From Casuarius casuarius (taxonomy: Eukaryota; Chordata; Aves; Casuariiformes; Casuariidae): DNA of 64,000 bases. The translations under genes were made by a program, and so were the position numbers. Shown here piece by piece: positions 12,701-24,430 of the stretch. The stretch lies in the NCBI GenBank assembly GCA_003342895.1, contig PTFA01000197.1, positions 1,849,664 through 1,913,663 of the forward strand, in the 5' to 3' direction. A model generated the notes under the pieces. It made no database searches. It was not told where the DNA came from and saw only the letters and a program-made list of their open reading frames with translations. The first letter of the stretch is position 1, and each line of letters begins with the position of its first letter.

Positions 12701-15700
12701 GTGAGCAACTCCAGGAGATCCTTGAAGGCTTCAATATGGCAGCTATCCTGGGATCTTTGAGGTAGGCAAAGCACCAGAGTTTAAATCAGAAGTTTTCCCA
12801 CAATTATCAATGCTTTCCATTCATCTATCTGATCTAAAATAAAATCTGTAACGTTGCAGATGGATGTTGGTCTGCCTGTGTGGTATGGAGGATTCCATAA
12901 GGAAAAACAATGTTGTACCTCATTTTAATCTGTGGCCTTGTCTTAGTGCTAGTTATAGACTGCACTTCTGCCTCTTTGCTTGTCAGTGTCTCAACTGGGT
13001 GACCTAAGTCTGAGTGACTTCATAATCTATTGTAGGCCAGGAGGTCCCTGAGATGTGCTGCTTTCAGTAACGTGTAGGGGGAGGTTGCTTTTCAGTGCTC
13101 TTGAAAAAGTTTCTGAATTCTAGTGTATTAGAGTTGTGAGCATGTAATGATGGCCTACTTTACATAAAAATTCTCAAACCATAGTGACGATGAAGGGGAA
13201 GAAGAAGAGGAGGAGGAGGAAGAAGAGGAGGAGGAGGAAGAGGAGGAAGAAGAAGAAGAGGAAGAGGAGGAAGAACAACAACAACAGTCGAAGGAGAGAG
13301 GACAGGGAGAAAAGGAGTCAGTGACTCCTAAGAAGATACTTGATTCACAGGTAAGCTTACTTTGGGATGCAGTCCTGTTTCCTCCTTTATTCTCTTCCAT
13401 GTGAGGAAATAAGAACTGGAGTGAGTCTGAACTTGAATTCTGGCAAGAGTTCACATTCTTCTGTGGGCTGGCTTTTTGGTAGCAGGCAGGGAGATAAAAT
13501 GCAGGAAATAACAAAAGAAAGTGGATGACTTGGAAGCATGTTTAATGTGTACACATACATAGAGAGGCTGAGTGGCAATTGTAACAAATGCGGTTAGAAA
13601 ATGTGTGTCCAGCTCTGGAAAATGGTGGGAAACTTGTACATGCAATGCCATGCAGTTGTACTATCATACTGTGGTTATGCCAATTCTCAGCTCATCGCAA
13701 CCACAAATGGTTTTCAGATGGGACAAATCCTGACCTGATTGCACCGAAACAAGTCAGTCCTTTGTGCCTTTGCTGCACCAATTTATTTGTTTACTTCCAA
13801 GGGTAAACTTGAGATGGATTTTTGTCTGTTCCAGGATTCAACTCCAGTGCCATCTCCTCCTGTGGATGTTGCCACCTTCCTTGCTTTCCCATCACCGGAG
13901 AAGCTGCTGCGGCTAGGACCGAAGTGTTCTGTGCTGATAGCACAGCAGGTAGGTGAGCCAGTGGTTTTCAGTGCTTGATTCTCTGTCAGGGTCACTTAAT
14001 CCCCAGAGGTGTGATTCCTTTCTGTCTGAAGACCTGGATTTGCTTTCTTCCCAGTGGTCCTAAGAAACCTAAGAAGCAAGTGATTCAGTTGATGCTTTTA
14101 CTGGCACCAAAGGTTCTCCACAGAGTAGTTGTGTGTCGTAGCATTATTTCTTATGCCTTGCGCTATGGCCAAGACGATGTCGATGTCAGTCTGCTGGAGG
14201 CTGTAACTGTTGTCATTGCCATAACAGAAGCCTGTCTCCTGTGTCTGCCTAGCAATGAGCTTAATGGCTTATGATTTTCCTTGTCTTTCAGACAGATGCA
14301 TCTGATGTAGAGAAAGTAGTTACAGCTCTCCTAAGAATATCTTCGGTCTTCAAAGATGAAGCCCCGGTGAAAACAGCAGTGCATGAAACAACAGGTGACT
14401 GGGCCTCTCTTCATTTCATGGTGTGACATGTTCCAGTATCGGGGCACCCAGTGCAATGCAGGGGAATACCCCTGTGGACTGGGTCAGGCCCCTGCTGGAC
14501 CAGGTTATTTGGCTGTCTTGTTATTGGCAGAATGCAGGAAACCCAAGATAACAAAATATGGGGCAGTGAGAAGCTACTGTGTGGAGTAAAAATAGGGACT
14601 CCTTCTGAAATTAGTAGATCTTGTACTTCCAAAGCTTGAAGCTGGATATCCCATGTAGCTGCTGTCTTACTGGAGCTGTGCTGTCCCTACTTGCATCTCT
14701 GATGCTGTGCTGTCAGTAGCCAGGAGCACTGTGTTCTAAGGTCAGTTACTTTCTCAAGGCTGCTTATTTTTTTTTTAATAAAGGTATTTTGCAGAAAGTA
14801 GCCTTTCCAGTTTAGTATTGAGAAACTGTAAAGAGAGACCTCTTTAGTGTCCCTTCTTATCAGTTTGCCTGTTTAGTTTCTTCAGGGAGCAAAGATTGCA
14901 TTACAACATGAGACAAGGCACAGAAGCCAATGTATAGGCAAGAGACTTCCTCACTATATTGTAATGCAGTGATTTGAGTTAGGTCTGTCTTCTGCATAGA
15001 TTAACATTATCCCTTCACTTTCTCATTTGGAAACAGGAATTTCCAAGCATCTACTTGGCATCTGGCCACTCCTTAAGGAGAAGGACTTTCTGTCTTATCT
15101 CTCTTCTAAATCCCCCAACAGTACTGTGTTCTCATGCACAAGCTACCTAGCAGAACAGTGGAAAAGAATTGGATCAACTATTTTAAGACCATTTGGTGTG
15201 ATTTATTGCAAACAAATGTTCAGCTTCCTAGTTAGCAATTTATTAGTTCAGAATACATAGACATGAAATTGTTAGCTGTTGTCTGTGAACCAGTAATAAA
15301 GTACACAGTTCACTGTACTTGCTTATGGAGCCAACTTAGCCAAAAATAGTCACCTGGCATTTCATGAACTACTGCTGGACTTGGCTAATGCCCACTATGA
15401 GTTGTCTCCAACTTCAACAAAAGATGCAGTGCGGCATGGTCCTCTTGACTTAAGTGTGCTTGTGTATGTGCTTATCTTGATAGCTATTCCTTACCACTCT
15501 GACTTCCTAGGAAAAAGAGTACCTGGCAATTAGTTACTTTTCTGAGGAAGGTATCAACTGGTAATGAAGTCTGCAGTTAATGTCTGACAGTGGTTCAGCA
15601 GCTACCACCCATTCCAAGAAACCAGAATGGTCAAGGGTCAGAATGGGTGCCTTGCCTTTCTTGTGGACACAGGAGGTTAAAGCACAGGTTTGCCATAGTT

Positions 15701-18700
15701 TGCAGCAATTAGTTGCGAGGGAGCCCTGAAAACAAGTGAACAAAACTTTCTCATTGTATTCTCATTCCTTTTGGTTTCAAATGTAAGGCCAGCAAGAATT
15801 TACCTTTAAATTGTGAGGCTCCAACTCTTGCTGCTCTGCTAGGGTATTAGCTCATAGCATGCATGCATGCCATATATATGCATGTTCAAATGCATTAAAG
15901 CATTTTGTGGTGCATAGGACTGAGGTCAGACTACATCTGAAGCTAGGCAATGGGTGAGGCTCTTCCTGCAGGCCTTTGTATAAAACCAAGTCCTTATATT
16001 TAAGGCTTCATCTCTGTGTGTTAGAGGTTACTGTCAGCCTCTGCAGAGACATCTGGGGTGTTCAAGCAGTTTTGAGAGGTAATATCCCTTAGCAGCTGAT
16101 ACTCTGAGATCCTGTGTGGATCAGTTTTGATCTTAAAATCTGTAACAAGACTTCTTTCTGTAGTTAGCTCCGTAATGTCACCTGAGGGACCTGAAATTAC
16201 AAATCAGACTGTACTGTTTGAGAAATAGAGAAAGCAGGTAAATATTGTGCTTAACATGATATGTTTACTTCTTTTTAGATGCTTTGATGAAAAAAGCCTT
16301 CACTTCTGCCACATTTAATTCTGATGCATTTATCACAAGCCTCTTGATCCACATGGGATTGCTTAAGGTGAGGATGCAGCAAAGAGTTAAATTATGCTCT
16401 GGTTAGGCTGAAGACCAGACTGGGTTGTGGGTAATTATGTTGTCATGGAAGCAGCTGGGTGCCTATGTGTGCCTGATGCCCGGGGACAATGGAGGTCTGC
16501 AGGTCCAGCAGAAATTGCAGATTGCAAGATCACACTAAGATGAAATAGGTGTCAGCTCTTTTCCTTGGTTGTGCTTAATGTATTCTGCATTCTCAAAGTC
16601 ATCCCCTGAAGGTAGGGAGGGTCATGCAAGGAAACAGAGCTGCTGCTGGACTATGAGCTCTTACAGGTGCCTGTAAAAAGCTGTGTTCAGGAGTCTAATA
16701 TATTGTATTTGTTATTAACTTGATCCTTTAGGACATCTTTTAGTAGCAAGGGTCAGAAACAAATATCCAACCACTCACATCTGATCAAAAGCATTCAACT
16801 TCATCCATTGAAGTATCTTTGCAAATACTAGTGTCAAATGTGTAGTGACAGGGAAGAAAACTTCTCAATGAAAGGATGGGAGGGTCAGTAGGAAACATGC
16901 TAATTGCATTAGAATACCTATTGCTTTACTTTCTTTGAGATGACTGAGCAGAGGGAGAAGCTCTGTCTGCAAATGAAAGGAGTGCTTTTGTGTATTTGTG
17001 GTGCAAGGGTCAATATTTCTCACCACTTCAAGACCTAGAAACTGAGAATGGAAGCTTGTGCCAAGCCAGTTCCAAAACACCACAGAACATAGTCTATGTT
17101 ATAGCAGCCTGCTTTTAATTGAGTTTGTGGATTGCCTTATGGCAACATCCAACTTGGAGGACAGACAGCTGTGACATGCCGGGTGTATCTGAATTTTCTA
17201 AAAAATCAATTTATCCTGTCCCTGTGTTGTTGGACATAAAAGCAGGATGCTTAGGATATGGTCCTCAGACAGGTCCACATAACCCAAGATAGCTTTCTGT
17301 TCTGCAGGGTATTTATTTTAGGGACTGCCACTTACCTCTTTACCCATACAGAAAATGCTAAATATGTGCAATGAGGTCTAAAGCACAGACATGTTCCACA
17401 GGAACCCTTTCAAACAATGCAGTGGTATTGATGATAATGCCTTTGAGGATCAGCCAACAGGCTGTTTGTCTGTGGTGTACAAGGGGTCCACTAATGAATT
17501 AGGTGTGCAGAGAGGGAGCAGCTTCCATAACTTTCTGTCCAGCATATCTGGAGGCATAAGAGCAACAGATGTCCTTAGCAACATCAAATGCAAGGTCACA
17601 CTCTTGGAATAGGTCTAGATCCTATTGACAGGATGAAGGGCTTTAGTTGGGATGTAATGGAGAAATAACTGAAAATGGTTTAAGAGTTGGGGCACACAGG
17701 TTAGCAAGAAGAATTAATCATGTAAGCAGGGGAACAGCAATAACTAACTTTACCTTGTACATCAGTTGTACAGTCAGTACGGGTAATGAATCACATTCTA
17801 GAGGAAGCATGCTGAAGAACTGGAGATGATGTAAAAATTAGCTAGAGTAATACAGGGTGAAATGTGTGTAACCAAAGCACTCAATTTCTGATAAATTGAA
17901 GTCTGGTTGGATTCCCTAGGAGAACACTTCAACAAGGGGCCTCTGAGAAGATATGGCTGTTTCACTGTTTGATGCATGTGCATTACTTCCCTTTCCCCCC
18001 ATTGCTTCTGCTGACTAAGCCCTAATTGACATGTACTAGAATATTCCTGATGCTGCTGGTTTTGAGATGCTGGTGCTAGGTGGTGACAGGGTTGGTTACT
18101 TTTTTCTAAGGAACAGTGCACTTAATACAACAGGGAGCTTTCTCCCCTGTTGTGGATGGGAGTGCTTCTTTCGACAGAGAAGTCATTGCCTGTGTGAACT
18201 GTAGCGTATTAGAAAAAATAGTGATTGTGACTTGTCTTGATGCCTGACTTCTGTCTTTTCCTCTTCTCAGAGTGAAGAGAAGATCAAAGCTGTCCCAAGC
18301 CTTTATGGTATTCTTATGACCTTGAACCATATGGTCCAACAGGATTACTTCCCTAAATCCTTGGCCCCAGTTCTCTCAGCTTTTGTGACAAAGTGAGTAT
18401 TGTACTTGCTATGCAATCTTCTCCATGGGAGCTAGTGGAATGGTTTGAGGGTTAATAGCTACATGCAGCCTGTTCTGTTAAAGCACAATAAGTATTTGTT
18501 CTGAAAGGCTTGCAAGGTTTAGAATAAAAAGTTTTGAATCCTGAAGAAGAAATAGTGAAAAAACAGCTCAAAACTAACTGGCTCTGAAGCACAGACTGCT
18601 GATGCCAGTTACAGAAGTGTTCTGAACTTAAGGAAACCTGCTGGGTTTCTTGCTACTGCTTGAGTGAACTATGAGTACACTGGATCTAACCAAGCCCTCC

Positions 18701-21700
18701 AAATGGCCCTGCTGTGTATGAAGGTCGGCAGAGCTTTACCTGACTTGTTACGTTGTCACACTGAACAGTAGCAGGTCAGGACAGTGCAAAGACTGCATTT
18801 GTTCTTAAATGCAACCATTACTGTGATAGCAACAAGGTTGTTAGTTTTTTGAGAACTAAATTAGGAGCATAAATGTTGAAGAAGGTGCTTCTACTGTCTG
18901 TTTCTATTTAATAGCATAACTCCTAATATAGGTATAGAGTCATCCCTCCCTTGCCCCCCCCAACCTTAATTTCCTTCATATCTTAAAGGATCATAAATGT
19001 AATAGCTGTGACAAAGACAGACAGAGCCATATCTCTTCTGGATTAAATCAGAGCTTTAGGCAACTTAGTGTTGATGTGGTTTAGAAAAACCACTCCAGAT
19101 AATCCTTCCTTTCTTGAGGTAAGCATAAATAGTTCTCTTCAGTTGTCATGTGGAGAAAGAGTCTAAAACTGCCCTTTTCCCCAGGGCAGCAGAAGTCTGA
19201 AACCGATTTGGAACTTTTAGGAGCTGTTTGTGGCTCAGCGTGGACCATGTGCCACGCAGGGTGAGAGCATATCTTAAGCCTGGTTCTGAAACCTATTAAA
19301 GCCTTCCTGATTTTCTATGATGTAGGGAATATGTGAAAGCTTGGGAGCTTGTGCTGATGAAAGGCGGAGACATCAAGTACTTGTGACTGGTGCAAAACAT
19401 GGGCAAGAGGGATGTAGTCAAATACCAGTAGTCACTTTTCTTAACTTGCTTGCTTCCAATCCCAGTAGAGCTGTGAAAGGGGAGAGAGGTGTCTTTGCAA
19501 ATGTTGGTGTGGTTGAAATTGTCAAAGCTGATGTATAGTAGTGGTACATATCCAGCAAACAGCCATACTAGTATCAGCTTTGGAAAATAAAAACATATAA
19601 CTACCTTCTTTTACATGTGTGCAAGCACTAACCTAAAGGCCCTAGTGGTGGAACAGTTTCCATCTGGATGGTCCATGTACTTGTGTATCCTCTTCTTGGC
19701 TCAATCAGATTAAGAAGTAAGCAGTATACAAGCCAGTGAATGTGTGCTTTAACAGCTAAATAAATACAATTCCCACTTTGTCTTCATAAGTTTAAGCAAG
19801 AAGTATTGGGAGGTGCCCTGTGAATTTGTTCAAAACAGATCTTTGGATTTCCATTTCTTGCATTGCTACCTGGGCCTGTGACCTTGTTTGTCAATCAAAC
19901 AGATGCCTGCAGTGTCTGATTCCAGTACCAGCCCTAAAGTAAGAGTGAAGAAAACAATGGCTTGTTTTTCCCATCAGGCATTAAATACACAGATAGCTTG
20001 ATCAAAACAAGTATCACTTAGCGTACGTCCAATGCCAGCCCTCTAAACAGAGGATTTAAATCATCTGAACTTGGGGTATAGAATAAGGGGGCTTTGGTTC
20101 AGTGCATTTGACCCTTTTAACTGCTTATATCATATTCTGGGGTCTAGAGCAGCCTCATAACTCAGCTTGATACGTCCTTCTGAACAAGCTTGCTGGTAAC
20201 AGACACTGCCTCCCTTTCCCTGTATGTTCCCTGCAGGCCTCTCCCAGGCTGTAGGTCTGCAAAATACTGGTAAATGTTCTTCATCTGTAAGTGATGCTTT
20301 ATGTATACAAAATGATAACAGAGCAAAATTCTGGTCCTGTTCAAGTTGTCAACAAAAATTCCATTGAATCCATAGCCAACATTTTGTCACAAATGCAGGA
20401 AGAGGGGAAAACCTGTTTCTGAAAGTGTAAGTGAGGTCTTTCAGAGATCATGTGAAAGCTGCAAGAGCCAAGAGACTCACAGTAGGAAGCAGATTTGTCT
20501 GCCTGCCTTCATCATGTAAGGGTGCTAACGCCAAGTCTGCAGAATGTCACTTATGCTATGAAATTCTCAGAGCAAAAGTTTCAGTCTGCAAACCTCTCTG
20601 TTGCAAGGTAGACAGTGTGTGATGTTATAATAAGAACTTATGTCTTGTTCAGCATGATGGAGTCAATACTACATACAAGCAACATACTTCTGTGTTTCAT
20701 GGAAAAAGTGTGTGTGTAATATTTATTTCTTAAAACGCTTTCCCTAAGGAAACAAGGGGAACAAGTGTTAAATCCTTTACAAGTGCCACTTGAACAAGCA
20801 GTTCAACAACTACAAAGTCCAATTAAATTGGCATCCATAAAATTCTGGACTAATCTGCACCCCAACTTTTTTTGTTCAGAACTGACTCCAAACAAAATCT
20901 CATCCTCACCTTAAGACAAACCTAACTCAAACCTAGTAACCTGCCAAGCTCTTCTGGTCAGTTTCTGCAACACATCTACTTCTGGTCTGTCAAGCCTGTG
21001 AGCCCTTCATTTGCAGCGAAATAGCGTGCATTTCCATGGCAGCATTTTCTAGCTTTTCCTTTAGGATCACAGTTAGCTCCTTTGAACTTCCAGAGCTGTA
21101 AAGTTCTAGCTGTCTAGGCTAGAGCTCCCCTGTCTCCTGCTGCAAGGGGCTTACACTTCTGGAGTAGTCGTTCTCCTCCTTGCTTCTGTGGTAGTTTGAT
21201 GGTGTGGGGTAGCAGGATTTTTTAAATTATTATTAATTGATAAAAACAGGGCTCTGGACTGCAAGCAGCATCCATCTTATCCTGCTGAAGTCTCTGCCGA
21301 TTTTCTTTTGGACACAAGAGGGTGCTCTGAGTCCACATGGGCTTTTTCCATAATTCTTTAGGCAAAAACCCTGCATGTATCTGGATGCCTGCTGCCTGCC
21401 CTCTCGTGATTGGACTGTACTCTTTTGCTGTTGGATTGGATTGCATCACTTTCACCAGCCTGTACCGCAGGGTGGCAGGCAGCTGAACTCTACAGCAAGT
21501 AGGGAAGCTTCTTGGTGTTTGAGCTGGAATGGAGGCTGAGGGAGCTCGGCTGTGATCAGTGTCCGCAGTTCAGATTTGCTGTTTCCAAAAATGTGGCCAA
21601 GCAAACTTAATACGGAGCTGCCTCGACAAAATCGGTCTACTTGATACAAAAAATCATGACTGAAATACCTCACCCAGACACTTTAAAGATATAGGACAAT

Positions 21701-22941
21701 TACAGCTTGCAGTTTGTTATTCCGTGGGGCATCGCTGAATGGCTCTTGTGGAAATAAGTGGTTAGCTCTTCTCCAGAATGTGGTTCTGTTAAACCACAGT
21801 ATATGATGAGCCTCTGCTAAGCTATTGGCTATATCCTATAAATCCAGAAGTGAATTTTTTTCCTCACCCAGAGAGATTCCCATTTTTATTTTGGCTCCTC
21901 CTTCTTTCACCAATCAAATAGCCTTTAGCAAGTAATACTGAAATCTATGTTCTCATCTGGGGCTGAGAGAAGGTAAAATTGGATTAAATTTTCTTTGAGG
22001 AAATTTCCCTAATGGATGGGTATAAAATGCCTGAAGTTTCAGTAATGCTCATCAAATGATTAGCCTGTGGAAACAGGGGAAAATACATTTCTGGGAAATG
22101 ATAGGAATGCTAGAGACATTTAGCCCCCCCATTAACCCTTATGTGACTGTGTCGTTCAATCATCATTTCAAGAGCGGGGTACTCTGTGTAAGGTGGGTCT
22201 TGCTATTGCAGTCTCTGCGCCAGGCACTTTCAGCTGATGGTCTGCAGGTTCTGTGGGGCACCCTGAAAGGTAGCTGAGCAAAGTCAGTCAGCTGTTACTT
22301 GGTTTAAGGGGGTTGGGAGGTTATATTGCTTCTCTTCAAAGACTTGAAAAAGCCCTATACATCAAAGAATGCCAAAGCTACTGTTCTGGTCACAGCTAGC
22401 AGATGGTTTGGTGAGGAAAGATTTGAGTACTTATCCTCTCTGTTTTGGGGCAGTAAACAGATAATGTATAAGGAAACTTCCATCCCTTGGGGGAGAGAGG
22501 GAAGTGGGGTTCCACTGCTTCCTGCTGCCCAGATTCAGACACCAGAATGCGGAGATGAACAATCTGATTCTGCCAGCTGATTTTTTTGTACCTGTGGAAA
22601 TAAATTTTTTGATTGCTGGCTGTTGTTGTCTTGGCTCCTACTCAGCAACGGGGGTGTTATTCTCCACTGTGAGCTCTAAATGAAAGTACTGATCTTTACA
22701 GAGATCGAGGAGTGGTTTAAGAAGAGATAACTGAAGCAAAAAAAAAAGTAAGCTTTTGGGCATGCAACCTTAGTGCATTTGAAATAGTGTTTATTCAGTC
22801 ATTTGAAGTCAGTTGTAAAGCAGTTCTTATATTTAGTATTTTAAAACTAAATATTTCTCCTCTTTTCACAGACCAAACCGTGCTCTGGACTCCTGTTCTT
22901 TTGCCCGACACATGCTCTTACAAACCCTCCATCAGCTGTAA
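3749..22941 (+). CDS. RANGAP1: Ran GTPase-activating protein 1 (15 coding exons, 578 aa)
   Basis: Coding exons: 3749-3860, 4944-5071, 5994-6053, 6727-6906, 8236-8370, 9625-9783, 9985-10098, 11852-11951, 12677-12761, 13185-13350, 13835-13948, 14292-14394, 16279-16367, 18271-18392, 22872-22941 (stop TAA). They sum to 1737 nt in one frame. The first coding exon starts at 3722 after a good acceptor; the start [17 protein letters not shown] matches the human N-terminus. Residues 1-~357 are RanGAP-type leucine-rich repeats ([42 protein letters not shown]). Residues 359-392 are an acidic linker with 26 consecutive Glu. The rest is the SUMO/RanBP2-binding tail with the SUMO site LKSE at Lys515, the equivalent of human Lys524. 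The protein turns Ran-GTP into Ran-GDP in the cytoplasm and at the pore, driving transport directionality and spindle function. All introns are GT-AG except the one after 9783, whose donor is GC. Length fits the family (human 587 aa). Confidence 0.97.
6960..7760 (-). mobile_element. CR1 LINE fragment (3' part) in a RANGAP1 intron
   Basis: The + strand reads like the reverse complement of an avian CR1 3' region: CAGAATCACTGCGGTTGGAA near 6964, GTCTAGTCCAGCCCCCTGCTC near 7000, then GGGCAACCTGTTCCAG near 7104. Farther on come the stretches around 'lgaCTCAcTCCAGTaG' (7432-7450), CACACTGCTGGCTCATGGTC (7589-7608) and CCCCCAGCCTGTACTGGTGG (7670-7689). On the - strand, 7608-7760 translates to a recognisable CR1 reverse-transcriptase C-terminal stretch (residues like [20 protein letters not shown]). 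The element is 5'-truncated and decayed, with an A-rich insertion at 7141-7165. It lies in the intron between coding exons 4 and 5 of RANGAP1 and breaks no exon. Confidence 0.9.
8063..8083. repeat. Short (GT)n microsatellite
   Basis: About nine GT units at 8064-8082 in a RANGAP1 intron. Confidence 0.85.
9234..9247. repeat. Poly-C tract (14 C) in a RANGAP1 intron
   Basis: An uninterrupted run of C at 9234-9247, between coding exons 5 and 6. The length may be unreliable. Confidence 0.85.
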
Positions 22942-24430
22942 ACAGATGTGCTCCTGTGCCCTTCCATCCTCATCGGACTGTCATGAACTCGGAGCTGCGT
23001 GGTGGGAGAGGATCCTAGAGCCTGTGCAGACATGCTGTCTTTTTTTCTTCTCTTTTTTTTTTTCCCCCCTGCCTTGTCAGAGGTCTGCCCTTCATTTTGC
23101 TTTCATAAACTTGGACAAATCCTGCTGATGTTTTTTTTCTTTTTTTAATCCTCTTTTTGTGAAATGATTCCCTTGTCTGCAGGGCAGTTGCTTGTGCTAG
23201 AATAAGTCTGTGCTGTTCTGAGCTCTGCATGAATTGAAAAGAAGAGTCCTTCTCCACTTCTGTAGCATTGGCAAGGTTGTGCCAAGACTAACAATGGGTT
23301 CAGGAGTGCTGTCCTCAGGATCAACCAAGTTATCCATTTTATTTTATTTTACTGGACTATGGCTCCTGCCTGATGCTCTTTAGCACTGTGCAGGAGGGAG
23401 GCTACAATGCTGCTGCTGCTCCTGCTTCTCCAGGCCAGGGGAGTGCTTGATCCCCTTTTGCTGCTGCTGAGTCAGAAGGGCAAGGTGTACTCCCCTTCAT
23501 TTCTTGTTTTCAAGTCCATTTGTTCAAGGCAGTGTGGCCTATTTCTATTTTAGTGTACTACTCCCCTGCTGCTGTGGCTTTGGATATCCGTATAATGTGG
23601 CTGACTCTGGTGGCCATTGCTTAAGGGAGCAAGCATATTTTTATTGTAATGTTTTTTTGTTTGGTTGGTTTTTTTGCTGGTGCGTGTGTTGTTTCCCTCT
23701 TCCCTTCCTTTCCCTTACCCCTCTTCCTAATTAAAATAGGCTTGGTTTGGAAGTGAATACAATCCATGCAATCCCTGTGGAATGTGTTCCCTTTCTCCTC
23801 CTTTCTGTTCTCCCTCTCATAAAACTGTGACTGTCTGCACTGTTCACATATTTGAAAGCCAAGCACATGTAAGAACTAGGGCTGTGCTGATTGTCCTCAG
23901 GTAGGAGCTGCACCTTTTCTTGCACTGAAGGAGTGCAAGAGGAGATGCCTCTAAATCTCTACACAGAGTACTGTTTATGTGCCTGCATATGCATTGATGG
24001 CACCTACCTGCACAACTTATGAACATGCATGGTGATTCATAGGCTGTGTCCTGTTGCCACTTTTCATGTACATTTTCAAGCCTCTAAGAATCCATGTATC
24101 TGTTTCTCTTTAGGTAACAAAGAGTTTGTCTTTCACTTAATACTAGTCTTCCCCTGTATTTTTGGTTAGAGGAGGCTGTTCATCTTCTCTTACCAGACCT
24201 TACAACTGATGTGCAGCATAAATAGGGCTAGCACCAGAAGTCAGCGGCCTCTATGGGGAGGAACTAGCTGTCCCTTCAGTGTGAGAGGCAGCATGTGCTG
24301 CAGCTGGCAAGGGTACGTGTGCTGACCCTACATGCAGGAAACACTGGCATTTACTCAAAAGTTTGCAGGCAGCATTGACAGAAGAAAGGATTTGGGTCAC
24401 TATATTAAATAAACTGTATGGTATGTGCAA
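22942..24430 (+). other. RANGAP1: Probable RANGAP1 3' UTR with poly(A) signal at 24408
   Basis: After the stop codon there is ~1.5 kb of T-rich sequence without a coding frame. The first canonical AATAAA on this strand that I found is at 24408-24413. Cleavage about 15-20 bases later would give a ~1.5 kb 3' UTR. Whether this signal is the one used is inference; earlier use of variant signals is possible. Confidence 0.5.

Noticed and set aside
13155..13514. Serine-rich minus-strand frame
   Set aside because: It is the antisense of the poly-Glu exon of RANGAP1 (GAA/GAG read as TTC/CTC and shifted to TCC/TCT).
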